Positions 35,773 through 45,260 of a DNA stretch of 64,000 nt are shown here, piece by piece. The DNA is taken from NCBI GenBank assembly GCA_017303675.1, contig JAFLBX010000002.1, positions 1,140,488-1,204,487 of the forward strand, given 5' to 3'. Under the pieces are notes generated by a model, which was given only the letters and a program-made list of their open reading frames with translations, was not told where the DNA came from and searched no databases. This DNA comes from Ignavibacteria bacterium. Lineage in GTDB: Bacteria > Bacteroidota > Ignavibacteria > Tepidaquicellales > OLB5. Position numbers and translations under genes: made by a program. Position 1 is the stretch's first letter. The number at the start of each line of letters is the position of its first letter.

Positions 35773-37439
35773 TGTACTCAGTAGAATTCAATAAACTTCC
35801 CAATTTCAACAATCTGTACCTTGATTATATTTCACAGTCTGAAGAAGATTCAGCAAAGCTTAAGCCGTTTTTCAATGCGATGTTCAGGGAAAATGAAGAT
35901 TTCTTCAAGGTAATTGATGAAAAGGTCCATAACTATAACACAAGCAGATATTTCGATAAAAATGTACTTATCGATATTCTGAAAAGGCAGAATGTTACAT
36001 TTGGAGGGGATGAATTTACAGCAGCGAATATTGAACAGCTGACCGGGGAAAATACTTTTACAATCGTTACTGGCCAGCAGGTCTCTTTATATACAGGTCC
36101 GCTTTATACGATATTAAAAACAATTTCCGCAATAAAACTTGCCAGGGAGCTTAAAGAAAGGTTTCCACAGTTCAATTTTGTTCCTGTTTTCTGGCTCGAA
36201 AGTGAAGATCACGACTATGAAGAAGCGAATCATACTTACCTTATTGATAAACAGAACGAGCTTGTGAGAGTTGGATTTGAAGATGAATCTGCGGGCGAGG
36301 ATGACAACAGTAAAAAGAACACACCTCCTGTCGGAAGCCTTGTATTCAGCGAAATGATAAACAGTATAAATGAACAGTTACGAAGCTCATTGATAGATAC
36401 AGATTTTAAGGATAAGGTAATGAATATGGTCACAAAACATTACCATGAAGGCAATGATTATAAAACAGCATTTGCGGGGCTGATGAATGATATATTCAAA
36501 GGTTACGGTATCGTATTCATAGACCCTTCAGATCATGAAATAAAACGCCTGTTAATACCGGTGTTTGAAAAAGAGCTTACAAGCAGCCCTAAGCTGTGTG
36601 AATCAATTATTACACAAAGCGCAGAGATCGAAAAACATTACGACCTTCAGGTTAAACCCAAAGTAATAAATATGTTTTTCCTGCATAATAACAACAGGCT
36701 TTTAATAGAACCGCGAGATGGCGGTAAGTTCGCTTTAAAAAATTCTAAACGCAGGTTTGAAAATGAAGAAATGCTGAACTTACTCCAGGAATCACCGGAA
36801 TTATTCAGCCCGAATGTTGTATTAAGACCAATATGCCAGGACTACCTGCTGCCAACGGCAGCATATATTGGCGGTCCGGGAGAAATATCTTATTTTGCCC
36901 AGTTCAAACCGGCTTACAAACATTACGATATTACAATGCCGGTTATATATCCCCGGGCATCAGTAAGCATAATTGAGGGTAAAATTGCCAAGTTTATGAA
37001 TAATTTCAATGTTAAGCTTGAAGATATTTTCCATCACAGCTTCCTGGTTTCAAAAGTGGTTGATAAGCTTTCAGAAGTAAAAGTTGAAGATGAAATATCA
37101 AAATATATCGATGAGCTTAACAAAATATTTTATGATATGAGGAATATGACAGTCAAAGTTGACCAGACATTATTGAATGCGGTTGATAATATGAAGGAAA
37201 AAACCAAGCAAAGCCTCGAAATTTTCAAAACCAAGCTGATTAATTCACAAGCTAAAAAAAGTGAAACAACTACAACCCAGATAGATAAAGTTACAAATAA
37301 TATCTACCCAAATCATAACCTTCAGGAACGTGTAATAAGCATAATTTATTTTATGAATAAATATGATGAGTCTTTCATAAAAAAGCTGTTCCATGAAATT
37401 GATATAAATAATTTCAACCACCAGGTTATTGAAATGTAA
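35772..37439 (+). CDS. bshC: Bacillithiol biosynthesis cysteine-adding enzyme BshC
   Basis: BshC adds cysteine to glucosaminyl-malate in the last step of bacillithiol synthesis. The 555-residue protein has the family landmarks: TIVTGQQVSLYTGPLYT near residue 97, KTISAIKLA, and VFWLESEDHDYEEA near 137, plus a C-terminal coiled-coil region. Length is normal (about 530-550). Its presence suggests that this organism uses bacillithiol as a low-molecular-weight thiol. The bshA and bshB genes are not in the window. It overlaps the FmdB-type gene by one base. Confidence 0.93.
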   Translation: MYSVEFNKLPNFNNLYLDYISQSEEDSAKLKPFFNAMFRENEDFFKVIDEKVHNYNTSRYFDKNVLIDILKRQNVTFGGDEFTAANIEQLTGENTFTIVTGQQVSLYTGPLYTILKTISAIKLARELKERFPQFNFVPVFWLESEDHDYEEANHTYLIDKQNELVRVGFEDESAGEDDNSKKNTPPVGSLVFSEMINSINEQLRSSLIDTDFKDKVMNMVTKHYHEGNDYKTAFAGLMNDIFKGYGIVFIDPSDHEIKRLLIPVFEKELTSSPKLCESIITQSAEIEKHYDLQVKPKVINMFFLHNNNRLLIEPRDGGKFALKNSKRRFENEEMLNLLQESPELFSPNVVLRPICQDYLLPTAAYIGGPGEISYFAQFKPAYKHYDITMPVIYPRASVSIIEGKIAKFMNNFNVKLEDIFHHSFLVSKVVDKLSEVKVEDEISKYIDELNKIFYDMRNMTVKVDQTLLNAVDNMKEKTKQSLEIFKTKLINSQAKKSETTTTQIDKVTNNIYPNHNLQERVISIIYFMNKYDESFIKKLFHEIDINNFNHQVIEM

Positions 37440-37454
37440 ATAAAAATCCTTAAT

Positions 37455-38498
37455 GTGAAAAACGAACAGGTCCGAAGAATACTGATAATCAGATTTTCAT
37501 CAATGGGAGATATAATTCTTACAACTCCGCTTATAGAGCTTGCAGCAAAGACATTTCCCTTAGCGCGTATCGATTTCTGTACAAAAGAAAGATTCACCTA
37601 TCTCGTCAGGTCAAATCCAAAAATACATAAGGTAATTAAGGCAAAAAATGAACTTACCTTCAGCGCATTAAAGGACTTAAGGCTGTTGATAAAAATGAGC
37701 AATTATAATATGATAATTGATCTTCAGAATAATTTACGCTCGTTTTACCTTCGAACAGTACAAGATGCAAAAACAGAGGTTTTTAATAAACATTCATTTA
37801 AAAAGTTCCTTTTGGTTAATTTTAAAATTAACATGCTTAAGCAGGAGCCTTCTGTACTCCAGAGATATCAAAAGACTATACAAAAATATTCCGGTAAAAA
37901 TGATAATGATTCAGTTACCACTCCCCTGTTATACACTGACCCGGTTTCAGAGCGGTCAATTGATAACATGCTGAATAGCCTTGAACTGGATAAACAGACA
38001 AAGCTGATATGCATTCCTGCTGTATCAGCTCATTTCACTAAAACTTACCCTGCTGAATACTACGCTGAAATCATAAATAACTTTCCTGAAGCCAATTCTG
38101 CTTTCTTTTTAACAGGCAGAGGGAAGGACAGTAATAATATTCAGCAAATCAAAGGACTAACTAAAAATAAAAAAGTATATGACCTTTGTGACAGGCTGGA
38201 AATTGAAGACCTGATCTCATTGATAAAACGCAGCTCGCTTGTAATTTGCGGTGATACAGGACCGATGCATATAGCAGAAGCATTCAACATTCCAACAATA
38301 ATGTTAGCCGGGTCCAGCGTTAAGGAATTTGGCTTTTACCCGCAAAATGAAAAAGCCGTTGTTTTGGAAAATAACAGCTTAAGCTGCAGACCATGCTCAC
38401 ATTACGGCAGACCCAAATGCCCGAAAGGTCATTTTAAGTGTATGAGGGAGTTAACACCTGAAATGGTAACAAAAACTGTAACTCAATTATTTAACTAA
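37455..38498 (+). CDS. Glycosyltransferase family 9 (heptosyltransferase-like)
   Basis: This 347-residue GT9 enzyme probably adds heptose or another sugar to the LPS core at the inner membrane. It begins with the family start RRILIIRFSSMGDIILTTPL. It carries the donor-binding region VICGDTGPMHIAEA and the CRPCSHYGRPKCPKGHFKCM cysteine-rich tail common in this family. The start is a GTG at 37455. It follows bshC by 15 bp. Its last 12 bp overlap the 3' end of the convergent propeller gene. Confidence 0.88.
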   Translation: MKNEQVRRILIIRFSSMGDIILTTPLIELAAKTFPLARIDFCTKERFTYLVRSNPKIHKVIKAKNELTFSALKDLRLLIKMSNYNMIIDLQNNLRSFYLRTVQDAKTEVFNKHSFKKFLLVNFKINMLKQEPSVLQRYQKTIQKYSGKNDNDSVTTPLLYTDPVSERSIDNMLNSLELDKQTKLICIPAVSAHFTKTYPAEYYAEIINNFPEANSAFFLTGRGKDSNNIQQIKGLTKNKKVYDLCDRLEIEDLISLIKRSSLVICGDTGPMHIAEAFNIPTIMLAGSSVKEFGFYPQNEKAVVLENNSLSCRPCSHYGRPKCPKGHFKCMRELTPEMVTKTVTQLFN

Positions 38499-40640
38499 AG
38501 CAATTTTAATCGACATGACATACGGTCCCTGGCGCAACTGAACAAAATAAATACCACTTGCCAAACCACTAAGTGAACTTTCCACTTCATGTATACCTCG
38601 AGTACCAATACCGTTAACAATACTTTTTACCTCCCTGCCCATCATATCATAGAGCTTAAGCGTTGTATATCCGGTTTCAGGCAGTTCGTATTTAATGGAT
38701 GTTTCCGGGTTGAACGGATTTGGATAGTTTTGATAAAGAAAAAATCTGTATGGGACTGAACCCGGATCAGAAATACCAATCAACAAATTATCTATTTTAA
38801 CAATTGCACCATTTAATCCAACACCAATGCCTGTATTATAGTCAATATATTCAACATTAATTAAAGAGTTGTAAATAGAAGTAGAAAAATTCCAGCTAAC
38901 ACCGCCATTTGTAGTACGATAAATATTGCCACCTAATGCCATTCCATTCAAATGATCATTGAATGAAAAACCGTAGAACGAACCATAGCCTGGTGTATTA
39001 TTACCATAATCAATAAAAGTATTGAATCCATTTTCCGTTTTTAAACGGTAACCATACCCACCAGATGCAAAGCCTATATTTTCATTATACATATGTACTG
39101 TGTTCATCCCAAAGCCACCTGAAAATACATCAAAAATTACATTGAATGTATTACCACCATTAGTCGAGAGCATTATAGCTGCATTGCTTGGGTTGTGGCC
39201 CTGAGATATACTTCCAACCATTATTATTCTATCTGATGCAGGAAATGCTATATCCTGGATTGAAAAGCATGATGTTTGAATGGGAGGTAATGATATACAT
39301 TGCCAAATCCTGCTCCAGGTATTGCCTCCATCAGTAGTCTTATATAGTGTATTCCATGTATCTACAATAATATTTTCTGAGTCATATATTGCAATATTTC
39401 TAAACTGAAAATTCACAGAATCCATTACAGCAAACCAATTTAAACCTGAATTAGTGGTTTTAAGTACATTGTTCCGGCTGGTTAAGTAAGCAATCTGGGA
39501 ATTTACCATCTTTATTTTCAATATATCATTTATACCCGGCAATGAAATAATTGACCAATTCAATCCTTTATTTGTTGTTCTTAAAAGTGTTCCATTTAAG
39601 CCTGTAACAATCCCGGTATTGGCATTACCAAACGATATTGAATTTAAATGATCACGAGTAAAACTTCTGCTGACCCTTTCCCAGTCTATTCCTGTATTCG
39701 TTGTTCTTTCAATAAAACCAACGCTGCCCACTGAAATTAAACTGCTGCCGGATTTGGTGAGATCAAAGATGATAGTTGAAGTATCTGCGGAACGGTTTTC
39801 TATCCAGTTGATTCCCCCATTTGTTGTATAAAGCCTGTAACCTTCATATCCAACGGCTGCTCCGTTTTGAGCATTATAAAATTCCATATCTGTAATGAAA
39901 TAACCCAAACTGTTCATTTGATATAAATTCCAGCTTGTACCGGCATTTGTTGATTTAAGAATTTTTGTTGGGGAGCCGTAGCCTTTTTGACCGCAAATTA
40001 TCAGGTTCTGATTATCCGGAATATTTATTTTATCAATGTACAATGAATCATTGATACCTATATTCACTTCTGTCCAATTCAGTCCTGAATCAGTACTCCT
40101 CACAAGTTTGGGTATCATATTCTTAACGCCTGTCATGTAAGTATTGTTTCCGGCAAAAGCAATATTTGAAAAGAATTTTCCACCAGGGATGTTATTTAAC
40201 TGCCATGAATTACCGGCATTTGTAGTTCTGTATACTTTCCCCGTATCATTAGTAAGCGCGAAACCAGTATTTTGATCAATGAATTTTATACACTGTATTC
40301 CGTTGCCTTCGCTAAAAGGGATTTTTCCCCAGTTTGCTCCTGCATTGGTAGTTTTCCATACGTTATAAATGCAAACAAAGCCTGTATTCTGATCAAGGAA
40401 AAACAATTCAGGGTAATCAGTATATAATGAATCAATTCGGCTGTACAGCCAGGTAATACCGGCATCACTGGTTTTGAGAAAGACTCCTCTTTCCCCAACT
40501 ACATATCCGGTTTTTGAATCAAAAAATTGAGAAGATGTTAAATAATTGGCGGTCGGATATGGATTTAGCCAATACCAGTTATCCTGCGAGTGCAGGTACT
40601 GATTTAGAAGAATCACAATTACAATTAAGATTTTTTTCAT
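38487..40640 (-). CDS. T9SS cargo: long Asp-box beta-propeller protein
   Basis: This 717-residue exported protein begins with a signal peptide (ILIVIVILLNQYLHSQ). It has about fourteen blade repeats of the type TTNxGxNW or STNAGTSW, enough for two seven-bladed propellers. A T9SS sorting domain (~635-717) carries NYPNPFNPETS. The end is atypical (VMSIKIALVK instead of TKKMLLVK) but keeps the final Lys. Its start overlaps the stop of the next gene upstream (40637-41974) by 4 bp, so the two are coupled. Proteins of this class are usually extracellular binding or surface proteins; ligand unknown. Confidence 0.85.
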   Translation of the reverse strand: MKKILIVIVILLNQYLHSQDNWYWLNPYPTANYLTSSQFFDSKTGYVVGERGVFLKTSDAGITWLYSRIDSLYTDYPELFFLDQNTGFVCIYNVWKTTNAGANWGKIPFSEGNGIQCIKFIDQNTGFALTNDTGKVYRTTNAGNSWQLNNIPGGKFFSNIAFAGNNTYMTGVKNMIPKLVRSTDSGLNWTEVNIGINDSLYIDKINIPDNQNLIICGQKGYGSPTKILKSTNAGTSWNLYQMNSLGYFITDMEFYNAQNGAAVGYEGYRLYTTNGGINWIENRSADTSTIIFDLTKSGSSLISVGSVGFIERTTNTGIDWERVSRSFTRDHLNSISFGNANTGIVTGLNGTLLRTTNKGLNWSIISLPGINDILKIKMVNSQIAYLTSRNNVLKTTNSGLNWFAVMDSVNFQFRNIAIYDSENIIVDTWNTLYKTTDGGNTWSRIWQCISLPPIQTSCFSIQDIAFPASDRIIMVGSISQGHNPSNAAIMLSTNGGNTFNVIFDVFSGGFGMNTVHMYNENIGFASGGYGYRLKTENGFNTFIDYGNNTPGYGSFYGFSFNDHLNGMALGGNIYRTTNGGVSWNFSTSIYNSLINVEYIDYNTGIGVGLNGAIVKIDNLLIGISDPGSVPYRFFLYQNYPNPFNPETSIKYELPETGYTTLKLYDMMGREVKSIVNGIGTRGIHEVESSLSGLASGIYFVQLRQGPYVMSIKIALVK

Positions 40641-41974
40641 TTTATCATCACCATTTTTTTACTGTCAGAATAAACAATACTGCCTGAATTAGGGTCAGTT
40701 ACCAGAAGCCTGTAAAAATAAATCCCGCTTGCAAGATCATTCCCGCTCCACTCGACCTTATAAATTCCGGGCTGCAGTACTTCGTTCACCAGTGAGCCTG
40801 TTTCCTGCCCAAGTGCGTTATAAGTAATTAACCTGATATAACCCCCGCGAACTTCGCCTCCTAAAGACGAGCTGAGTTTTGGCGCTTCGAACTTAAAAAC
40901 AGTAGTTGCATTGAACGGATTCGGGTAATTTTGATGCAGTTTATAAGAACCGGGGATCTCATTTGATATAATTGTAACACCTTCGATGAAGAAATTCAGC
41001 CTCGATATACCGCCGTCGCTCCGCACTGCGTAAATAGCCCCGGGTCCCCAAACCGGACCTGTCCTGGAATTAGCAAGATGGTTAAAATTACCTGATGGAG
41101 CTGTGTACTGAATAACGAACGGTGCGCCTGCATTAGAAAAGTAAACATTATTATTGCTGCGGGTATACCAGTAATTCAATGTGCCTGTAATACCTGAAAT
41201 ACCTGTAATTGCCCCGGTGCCGATAGAAGGATTAACTATCCAGTTAGTTCCGGCATTGGTGGTTCTTGAAATGGAATCACCGCTAGTCATTCCTGCAAGC
41301 CCGTTTTGCGGATTTATCCATATTGAATATAAATTCACATTAACTCCAGTTGGCTGCTGCACCCAGGGCAGATTTCCGGTTGAGGAATAATATATCCTTG
41401 ATTTATCTGTGCCGAACCATATCCCGTTATTTACCCCCCAAACAGAATTGTTCCAGCCAAGCTCGCCGTTGGATTGAGCAAGGTATTGGCCTGTTGAATC
41501 CCAGTTCACACCACCATTTGTAGTCCTGAAAATAGACCATCTTTCTCCAACAGGGTCGCCCTGCATAAATCCGTTTGAGGCTGTCTGCATCCAGATTCCG
41601 TTTATAAAACCATTTGGCTGTGTAAATACAAGCTGCCAGTTTGCTCCTGAATTTGAGGTTCTGTAAACATATGTTGTAGTGTTAATAAATCCTGCTGTTA
41701 GGGCTGTAGTTGGGGAGATACCGAATATATTTATGAGGGAAATGTTTGCAGGCAATCCACCGCCGCTTAGATTTGCCCAATTATATCCTGCATTTGATGT
41801 TTTAATAACGGTACCGTTGTAACCGCAAACCCACGCGTTATTCGCGTCAATGTTTGATACAGATGTCAGGTTTTGGGTAACACCTGTCACCTGTTCTGTC
41901 CAGAAATACTGAGAAAATAAATTACTGCTTAGAAAAAAAATTAAAACGGGTAAAAAGTGTTTCAAGGCTTTCAT
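40637..41974 (-). CDS. T9SS cargo: Asp-box beta-propeller protein
   Basis: This 445-residue exported protein has a signal peptide (FLPVLIFFLSSNLFSQ) and Ycf48/BNR-type blades (KTSNAGYNW, RTSNSGANW, RTTNGGVNW, RTTNAGTNW). A T9SS sorting domain (~355-445) ends KKMVMIK. The loop after FKFEA is ten residues longer than the neighbours' norm (KLSSSLGGEVRGGYIRL). A strong AGGAGG ribosome binding site (about 41979-41985) precedes the ATG, which is unusual in this window. It is the upstream member of a 4-bp-overlapping pair with the 38487-40640 gene. Confidence 0.85.
   Translation of the reverse strand: MKALKHFLPVLIFFLSSNLFSQYFWTEQVTGVTQNLTSVSNIDANNAWVCGYNGTVIKTSNAGYNWANLSGGGLPANISLINIFGISPTTALTAGFINTTTYVYRTSNSGANWQLVFTQPNGFINGIWMQTASNGFMQGDPVGERWSIFRTTNGGVNWDSTGQYLAQSNGELGWNNSVWGVNNGIWFGTDKSRIYYSSTGNLPWVQQPTGVNVNLYSIWINPQNGLAGMTSGDSISRTTNAGTNWIVNPSIGTGAITGISGITGTLNYWYTRSNNNVYFSNAGAPFVIQYTAPSGNFNHLANSRTGPVWGPGAIYAVRSDGGISRLNFFIEGVTIISNEIPGSYKLHQNYPNPFNATTVFKFEAPKLSSSLGGEVRGGYIRLITYNALGQETGSLVNEVLQPGIYKVEWSGNDLASGIYFYRLLVTDPNSGSIVYSDSKKMVMIK
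40838..40882. repeat. Repeat-like insertion in the sorting-domain loop (SSSLGGEVRGG type)
   Basis: GC-richer DNA coding KLSSSLGGEVRGGY lies at the same loop position as the insertions in five other cargo genes. It contains a near-palindrome GCGAACTTCGC but no long symmetry. It resembles a dispersed intergenic repeat in style; this is by eye. Confidence 0.4.
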
Positions 41975-42033
41975 CTTACCTCCTTTTTTATTATTAAGAT
42001 TTAATCCGCTTTTTTATGCGGATTTTTAAAGCA

Positions 42034-43350
42034 TTATTTAATTAAAAGCATTTTCCTGGTTTCCTTAAAGTCTCCTGCTTCCATTTGATAAAAATAAACA
42101 CCGCTGGATAAATTTTTTCCGTCGAATTCCACTTCATACTCACCATTTTTCATATCTTCATTAATCAGAACCGCAATTTCAGTTCCGTTACCTGCAAAAA
42201 CTTTAATAGTAACATGTGAATACTTTTGCAGTGTAAATTTTATTCTGGTAACAGGGTTAAACGGATTCGGATAATTCTGCTGCAAAGTGAACAGTGCAGG
42301 GGCTATTGTTCCGGGATCATTTATCCCAATAGCCGGATTAAGCCTGTATAAAATTATCTGGCTTTCGATGTTATAGTTGGGTTCTGTATGTCCGTTATTA
42401 TTGTAATTACAGTCAGCACAAGTTACACCTGTAGTACAATTTGGGTTAGTAGGCCTGCAAAGATTCACATACGGCTCGATATCATAATTCACGGTATTGC
42501 TGTCTCCTAAAGTAACAAGCAGTGTTATATCAAGGTCCCATGGATTTACACTGGCACCCGGGCACCAGCCTGCTCTTGCATAAGGCCAGGTTCCACCCTG
42601 CGGGCTGCAGGGATTTCCGCTGCAGTCGCTTCGCCACAGGTTATGGCTCAACGTATCATCATTGACTATCAGCTGGTGATACTTCACTGAAAATTCCGCA
42701 GCATTATGTGAATTACCCTGACCGTGTCCGGTTGTTATAACTTTACCTTTTACTTTAACAGCATTGGGGTCTGCAAAAAACCTGATAGGCTGCAGGTAAT
42801 TTTCAAACGGGTCTGCAGTATCACCATAAACGATATAATGATCCTGCCATAAGTTAATAACTTTATAAGGCTTATAATAAGCTTCACCTTCTATGAAAGC
42901 AAATGATATTGTTGATAGCCAGCCGCGCTGACCGCCTATCCAGCTTTCTATGTAGTGACCCAATATCTGTGTATCGTGAAGCAACGGCATATAATCTGTT
43001 ACATCAAGCCAAAATGTACATGTGCCGGGATAACCGCCGCCAACAATATTATAGGGAGTGATTATTCTGCCAATTTCATAACCGGCACCAGTTGCAGTAT
43101 CTGTATAAAGGCGTACCCATCCGAGCCTGTCCCACGGGTCACAGCCCGCAGTCGGGCAGCCGATAGTATATTTCATCAATATTTTTTCAAAGTGCTGAGT
43201 TGTATCAGGAAATGTTACTGATGCATAATTTACAGTAGCCCAGTTATGAAAATCATTTGTATAAGCATTAACCCATGTTGTATCCCCGGGAGCTGCTGAT
43301 AAAGAATTGGAAATAAAATAAATAATTACAGCAAAAGTAAATTTTTTCAT
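42034..43350 (-). CDS. T9SS cargo: PNGase F-like peptide-N-glycosidase
   Basis: This 438-residue exported protein has a signal peptide (FAVIIYFISNSLSA) and the two-domain PNGase F region (~25-340). Recognisable parts are CDPWDRLGWVRL with acidic and aromatic residues, FWLDVTDYMPLL, and WRSDCSGNPCSPQGGTWPY with the following RAGWCPGA. PNGase F cleaves N-glycans from glycoproteins at the Asn link. A T9SS sorting domain (~350-438) ends RKMLLIK. Cys-rich segments suggest disulfides, in keeping with export. Activity is likely but unproven, because catalytic acidic residues should be checked by alignment. It could serve scavenging of glycoproteins. Confidence 0.87.
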   Translation of the reverse strand: MKKFTFAVIIYFISNSLSAAPGDTTWVNAYTNDFHNWATVNYASVTFPDTTQHFEKILMKYTIGCPTAGCDPWDRLGWVRLYTDTATGAGYEIGRIITPYNIVGGGYPGTCTFWLDVTDYMPLLHDTQILGHYIESWIGGQRGWLSTISFAFIEGEAYYKPYKVINLWQDHYIVYGDTADPFENYLQPIRFFADPNAVKVKGKVITTGHGQGNSHNAAEFSVKYHQLIVNDDTLSHNLWRSDCSGNPCSPQGGTWPYARAGWCPGASVNPWDLDITLLVTLGDSNTVNYDIEPYVNLCRPTNPNCTTGVTCADCNYNNNGHTEPNYNIESQIILYRLNPAIGINDPGTIAPALFTLQQNYPNPFNPVTRIKFTLQKYSHVTIKVFAGNGTEIAVLINEDMKNGEYEVEFDGKNLSSGVYFYQMEAGDFKETRKMLLIK

Positions 43351-43560
43351 TTTCTAAATTGATAGTATTGATCAGTAATATAATTATTTAAATGTGTAAT
43401 AAATATAATTTTATTTTTTCATAAACCTTTTAAGACATTTTTGTCAATATTTTTGATTGGATGTACAAAATTTATTGATAAAATTACCAAAAAAGATAAT
43501 TTTAAATGGCATAGGTTTTGTAGGTTTATTAAATACTTAAAGTAAGAAGGAGAGATAATT

Positions 43561-43944
43561 ATGTCTAAATCACACAATACCAACCGCGCAACCATTATTT
43601 CAAGACCAACAGTTCATAGAACTGATATCAGTAAACAGGATGTAAAGCTTATCAGCGAGGAAAAGAGATATCACGTAAAAACAAAACCCGGGAAGCTGGA
43701 AAAACATAAAGAAGCAGAATTTAAAGAGGAGGAAAACAGATCCACTGATAACAAACCAGCCGATGCCGGGACATTAATCAAGGATGATACAACTGAAAAA
43801 CCAAAACCCGAACGCGGAGATCATAAAGATGAAGATGAAGAATTAAAGGAATCTTATGAAATGGATAACCGTAAAGCTGTAGACGGAACTGCAGACGATA
43901 TAAATAACTTAGGCGGGGCGCTTAATAAACGGAATACTTTTTGA
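43561..43944 (+). CDS. Small highly charged protein of unknown function
   Basis: This 127-residue protein is rich in Lys, Glu and Asp with no hydrophobic core, signal peptide or known motif, and is probably disordered. Examples are the segments KLEKHKEAEFKEEE and KDEDEELKESYEM. A textbook Shine-Dalgarno sequence (AAGGAG at 43547-43552, 8 bp before the ATG) is one of the best in the window and supports real translation. It ends 6 bp from the stop of the convergent cargo gene at 43951. I do not recognise it. Confidence 0.65.
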   Translation: MSKSHNTNRATIISRPTVHRTDISKQDVKLISEEKRYHVKTKPGKLEKHKEAEFKEEENRSTDNKPADAGTLIKDDTTEKPKPERGDHKDEDEELKESYEMDNRKAVDGTADDINNLGGALNKRNTF

Positions 43945-43950
43945 TAACAG

Positions 43951-45246
43951 TTATTTTAGAAGTACCATTTTCCTGGTTTCTGAATATTCACCGGAAGTAA
44001 TTGTATAAAAATAGACCCCGCTTGGGAAGGCTGAGGCATCCCAGTCAACTTCGTAAGTGCCGGGGCGGAGCTGTTCATTAACAAGCATTGCTGCTTCCCT
44101 TCCGAGAATATTGTGGATTTTCAAGGAGACGACCCACCGGCTCGTCTCTACAGAAGCCGGAATATCAAATTTAATTTTTGTTACCGGGTTAAACGGATTG
44201 GGATAGTTTTGGGATAGTGAAAATTGTGAGGGTATGTGTGAAGAAATTGGGTTAATACCTGTCACTCCCCCATTGGTGGTTTTAACTATTGCGCCTAACA
44301 AATCAGGATAAACCAATGTTCCGAATCCTGAACACCAACCTGTATTTGAGTTAATGAATTGTATACTGTTGAAAGTTATAGAGGAATAATTATTGGGCAT
44401 ACTCTGAGTAAACCAATTTAATCCGCCGTTACTTGTGTACCTGATTACTCCGTTAGCACCAGATACCCAGCCTTGAATTTCATTTGCAAAAAAGACATCT
44501 TTGGCTGTAATACCAAGAGGGGAAATCAAAGACCAATTTAAACCACCATTAGAACTTTTATAAAGATTTTCGTTGGCGATAAACCCTGTATGTAAATTTA
44601 TGAAATGAATGTAACCGGAAAAACTTCCGGGGTATTGAGAAATTTGTTTCCAGCTGCCGCCACTATTCGCAGAGTTATAAATTCTATTGTTCCCTCCTAT
44701 TATCCACCCTGTTTGACCTATAAACTGCATATCAAAACCTATGTTATCTACATAGATACTATTCCAGTTAATTCCGCCATTTGAGGTTTTAATTATTGTG
44801 CCGTTGCTTTTTATACAAACTACATTATTATGGTCAATAACTGATAAACTTATAAAATATGGGTTCAATGAATCAACATATTGCAATGTGTAATTAAAAC
44901 CGCTGTTAGTAGATTTATAAATTAATCTGAATATAATTCCGGTATCAACATACCCATTAGCCAATACCCAGCCCGTTTGACTATTGGCAAATTTAATATC
45001 TTTTATTTCAGCATTTAAACCAAAGACTGAATTCCAATTACCGCCTCCGTTTGAAGTTCGTTCTATGTGCCCAAAAGATGTAAAACCGTTTGTTCCGTAA
45101 TAAGCTGCCCAGCCAGTATTTTCGTCAATAAAATGAATGGAGTTGATACCCCGGTTCATACCAAAATATTGCTGAACCCATCCGCTTTGCGAATACAGAG
45201 TAAACGGCCCTAAAAATGAGAATAATATTATTAATATTTTTTTCAT
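43951..45246 (-). CDS. T9SS cargo: Asp-box beta-propeller, trio member 3
   Basis: This 431-residue exported protein has a signal peptide (ILIILFSFLGPFTLYSQ) and blades with KTSNGGINW, YTSNGGLNW and KTTNGGV. A T9SS sorting domain (~345-431) ends RKMVLLK. It is the last of three adjacent paralogues on the minus strand, separated by 12-14 bp, probably one operon. The sorting-domain loop (PASVETSRWVVSLK) is five residues longer than standard and is encoded by an inverted repeat (44126-44148). Confidence 0.85.
   Translation of the reverse strand: MKKILIILFSFLGPFTLYSQSGWVQQYFGMNRGINSIHFIDENTGWAAYYGTNGFTSFGHIERTSNGGGNWNSVFGLNAEIKDIKFANSQTGWVLANGYVDTGIIFRLIYKSTNSGFNYTLQYVDSLNPYFISLSVIDHNNVVCIKSNGTIIKTSNGGINWNSIYVDNIGFDMQFIGQTGWIIGGNNRIYNSANSGGSWKQISQYPGSFSGYIHFINLHTGFIANENLYKSSNGGLNWSLISPLGITAKDVFFANEIQGWVSGANGVIRYTSNGGLNWFTQSMPNNYSSITFNSIQFINSNTGWCSGFGTLVYPDLLGAIVKTTNGGVTGINPISSHIPSQFSLSQNYPNPFNPVTKIKFDIPASVETSRWVVSLKIHNILGREAAMLVNEQLRPGTYEVDWDASAFPSGVYFYTITSGEYSETRKMVLLK
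44126..44148. repeat. GAGACGACCC inverted repeat inside a sorting domain, copy 1
   Basis: GAGACGACCC-acc-GGCTCGTCTC is a 23-bp inverted repeat with one mismatch, followed by TACAGAAGC. It encodes the extra loop residues ETSRWVVS in the trio gene at 43951. Confidence 0.8.
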
Positions 45247-45260
45247 TTTTAACTGAAAGT

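Noticed and set aside
42003..42024. Hairpin AATCCGC/GCGGATT as a strong terminator of the PNGase F-like gene
   Set aside because: The 7-bp stem lacks a T-run on the minus strand; it may still act weakly, so no feature was entered.
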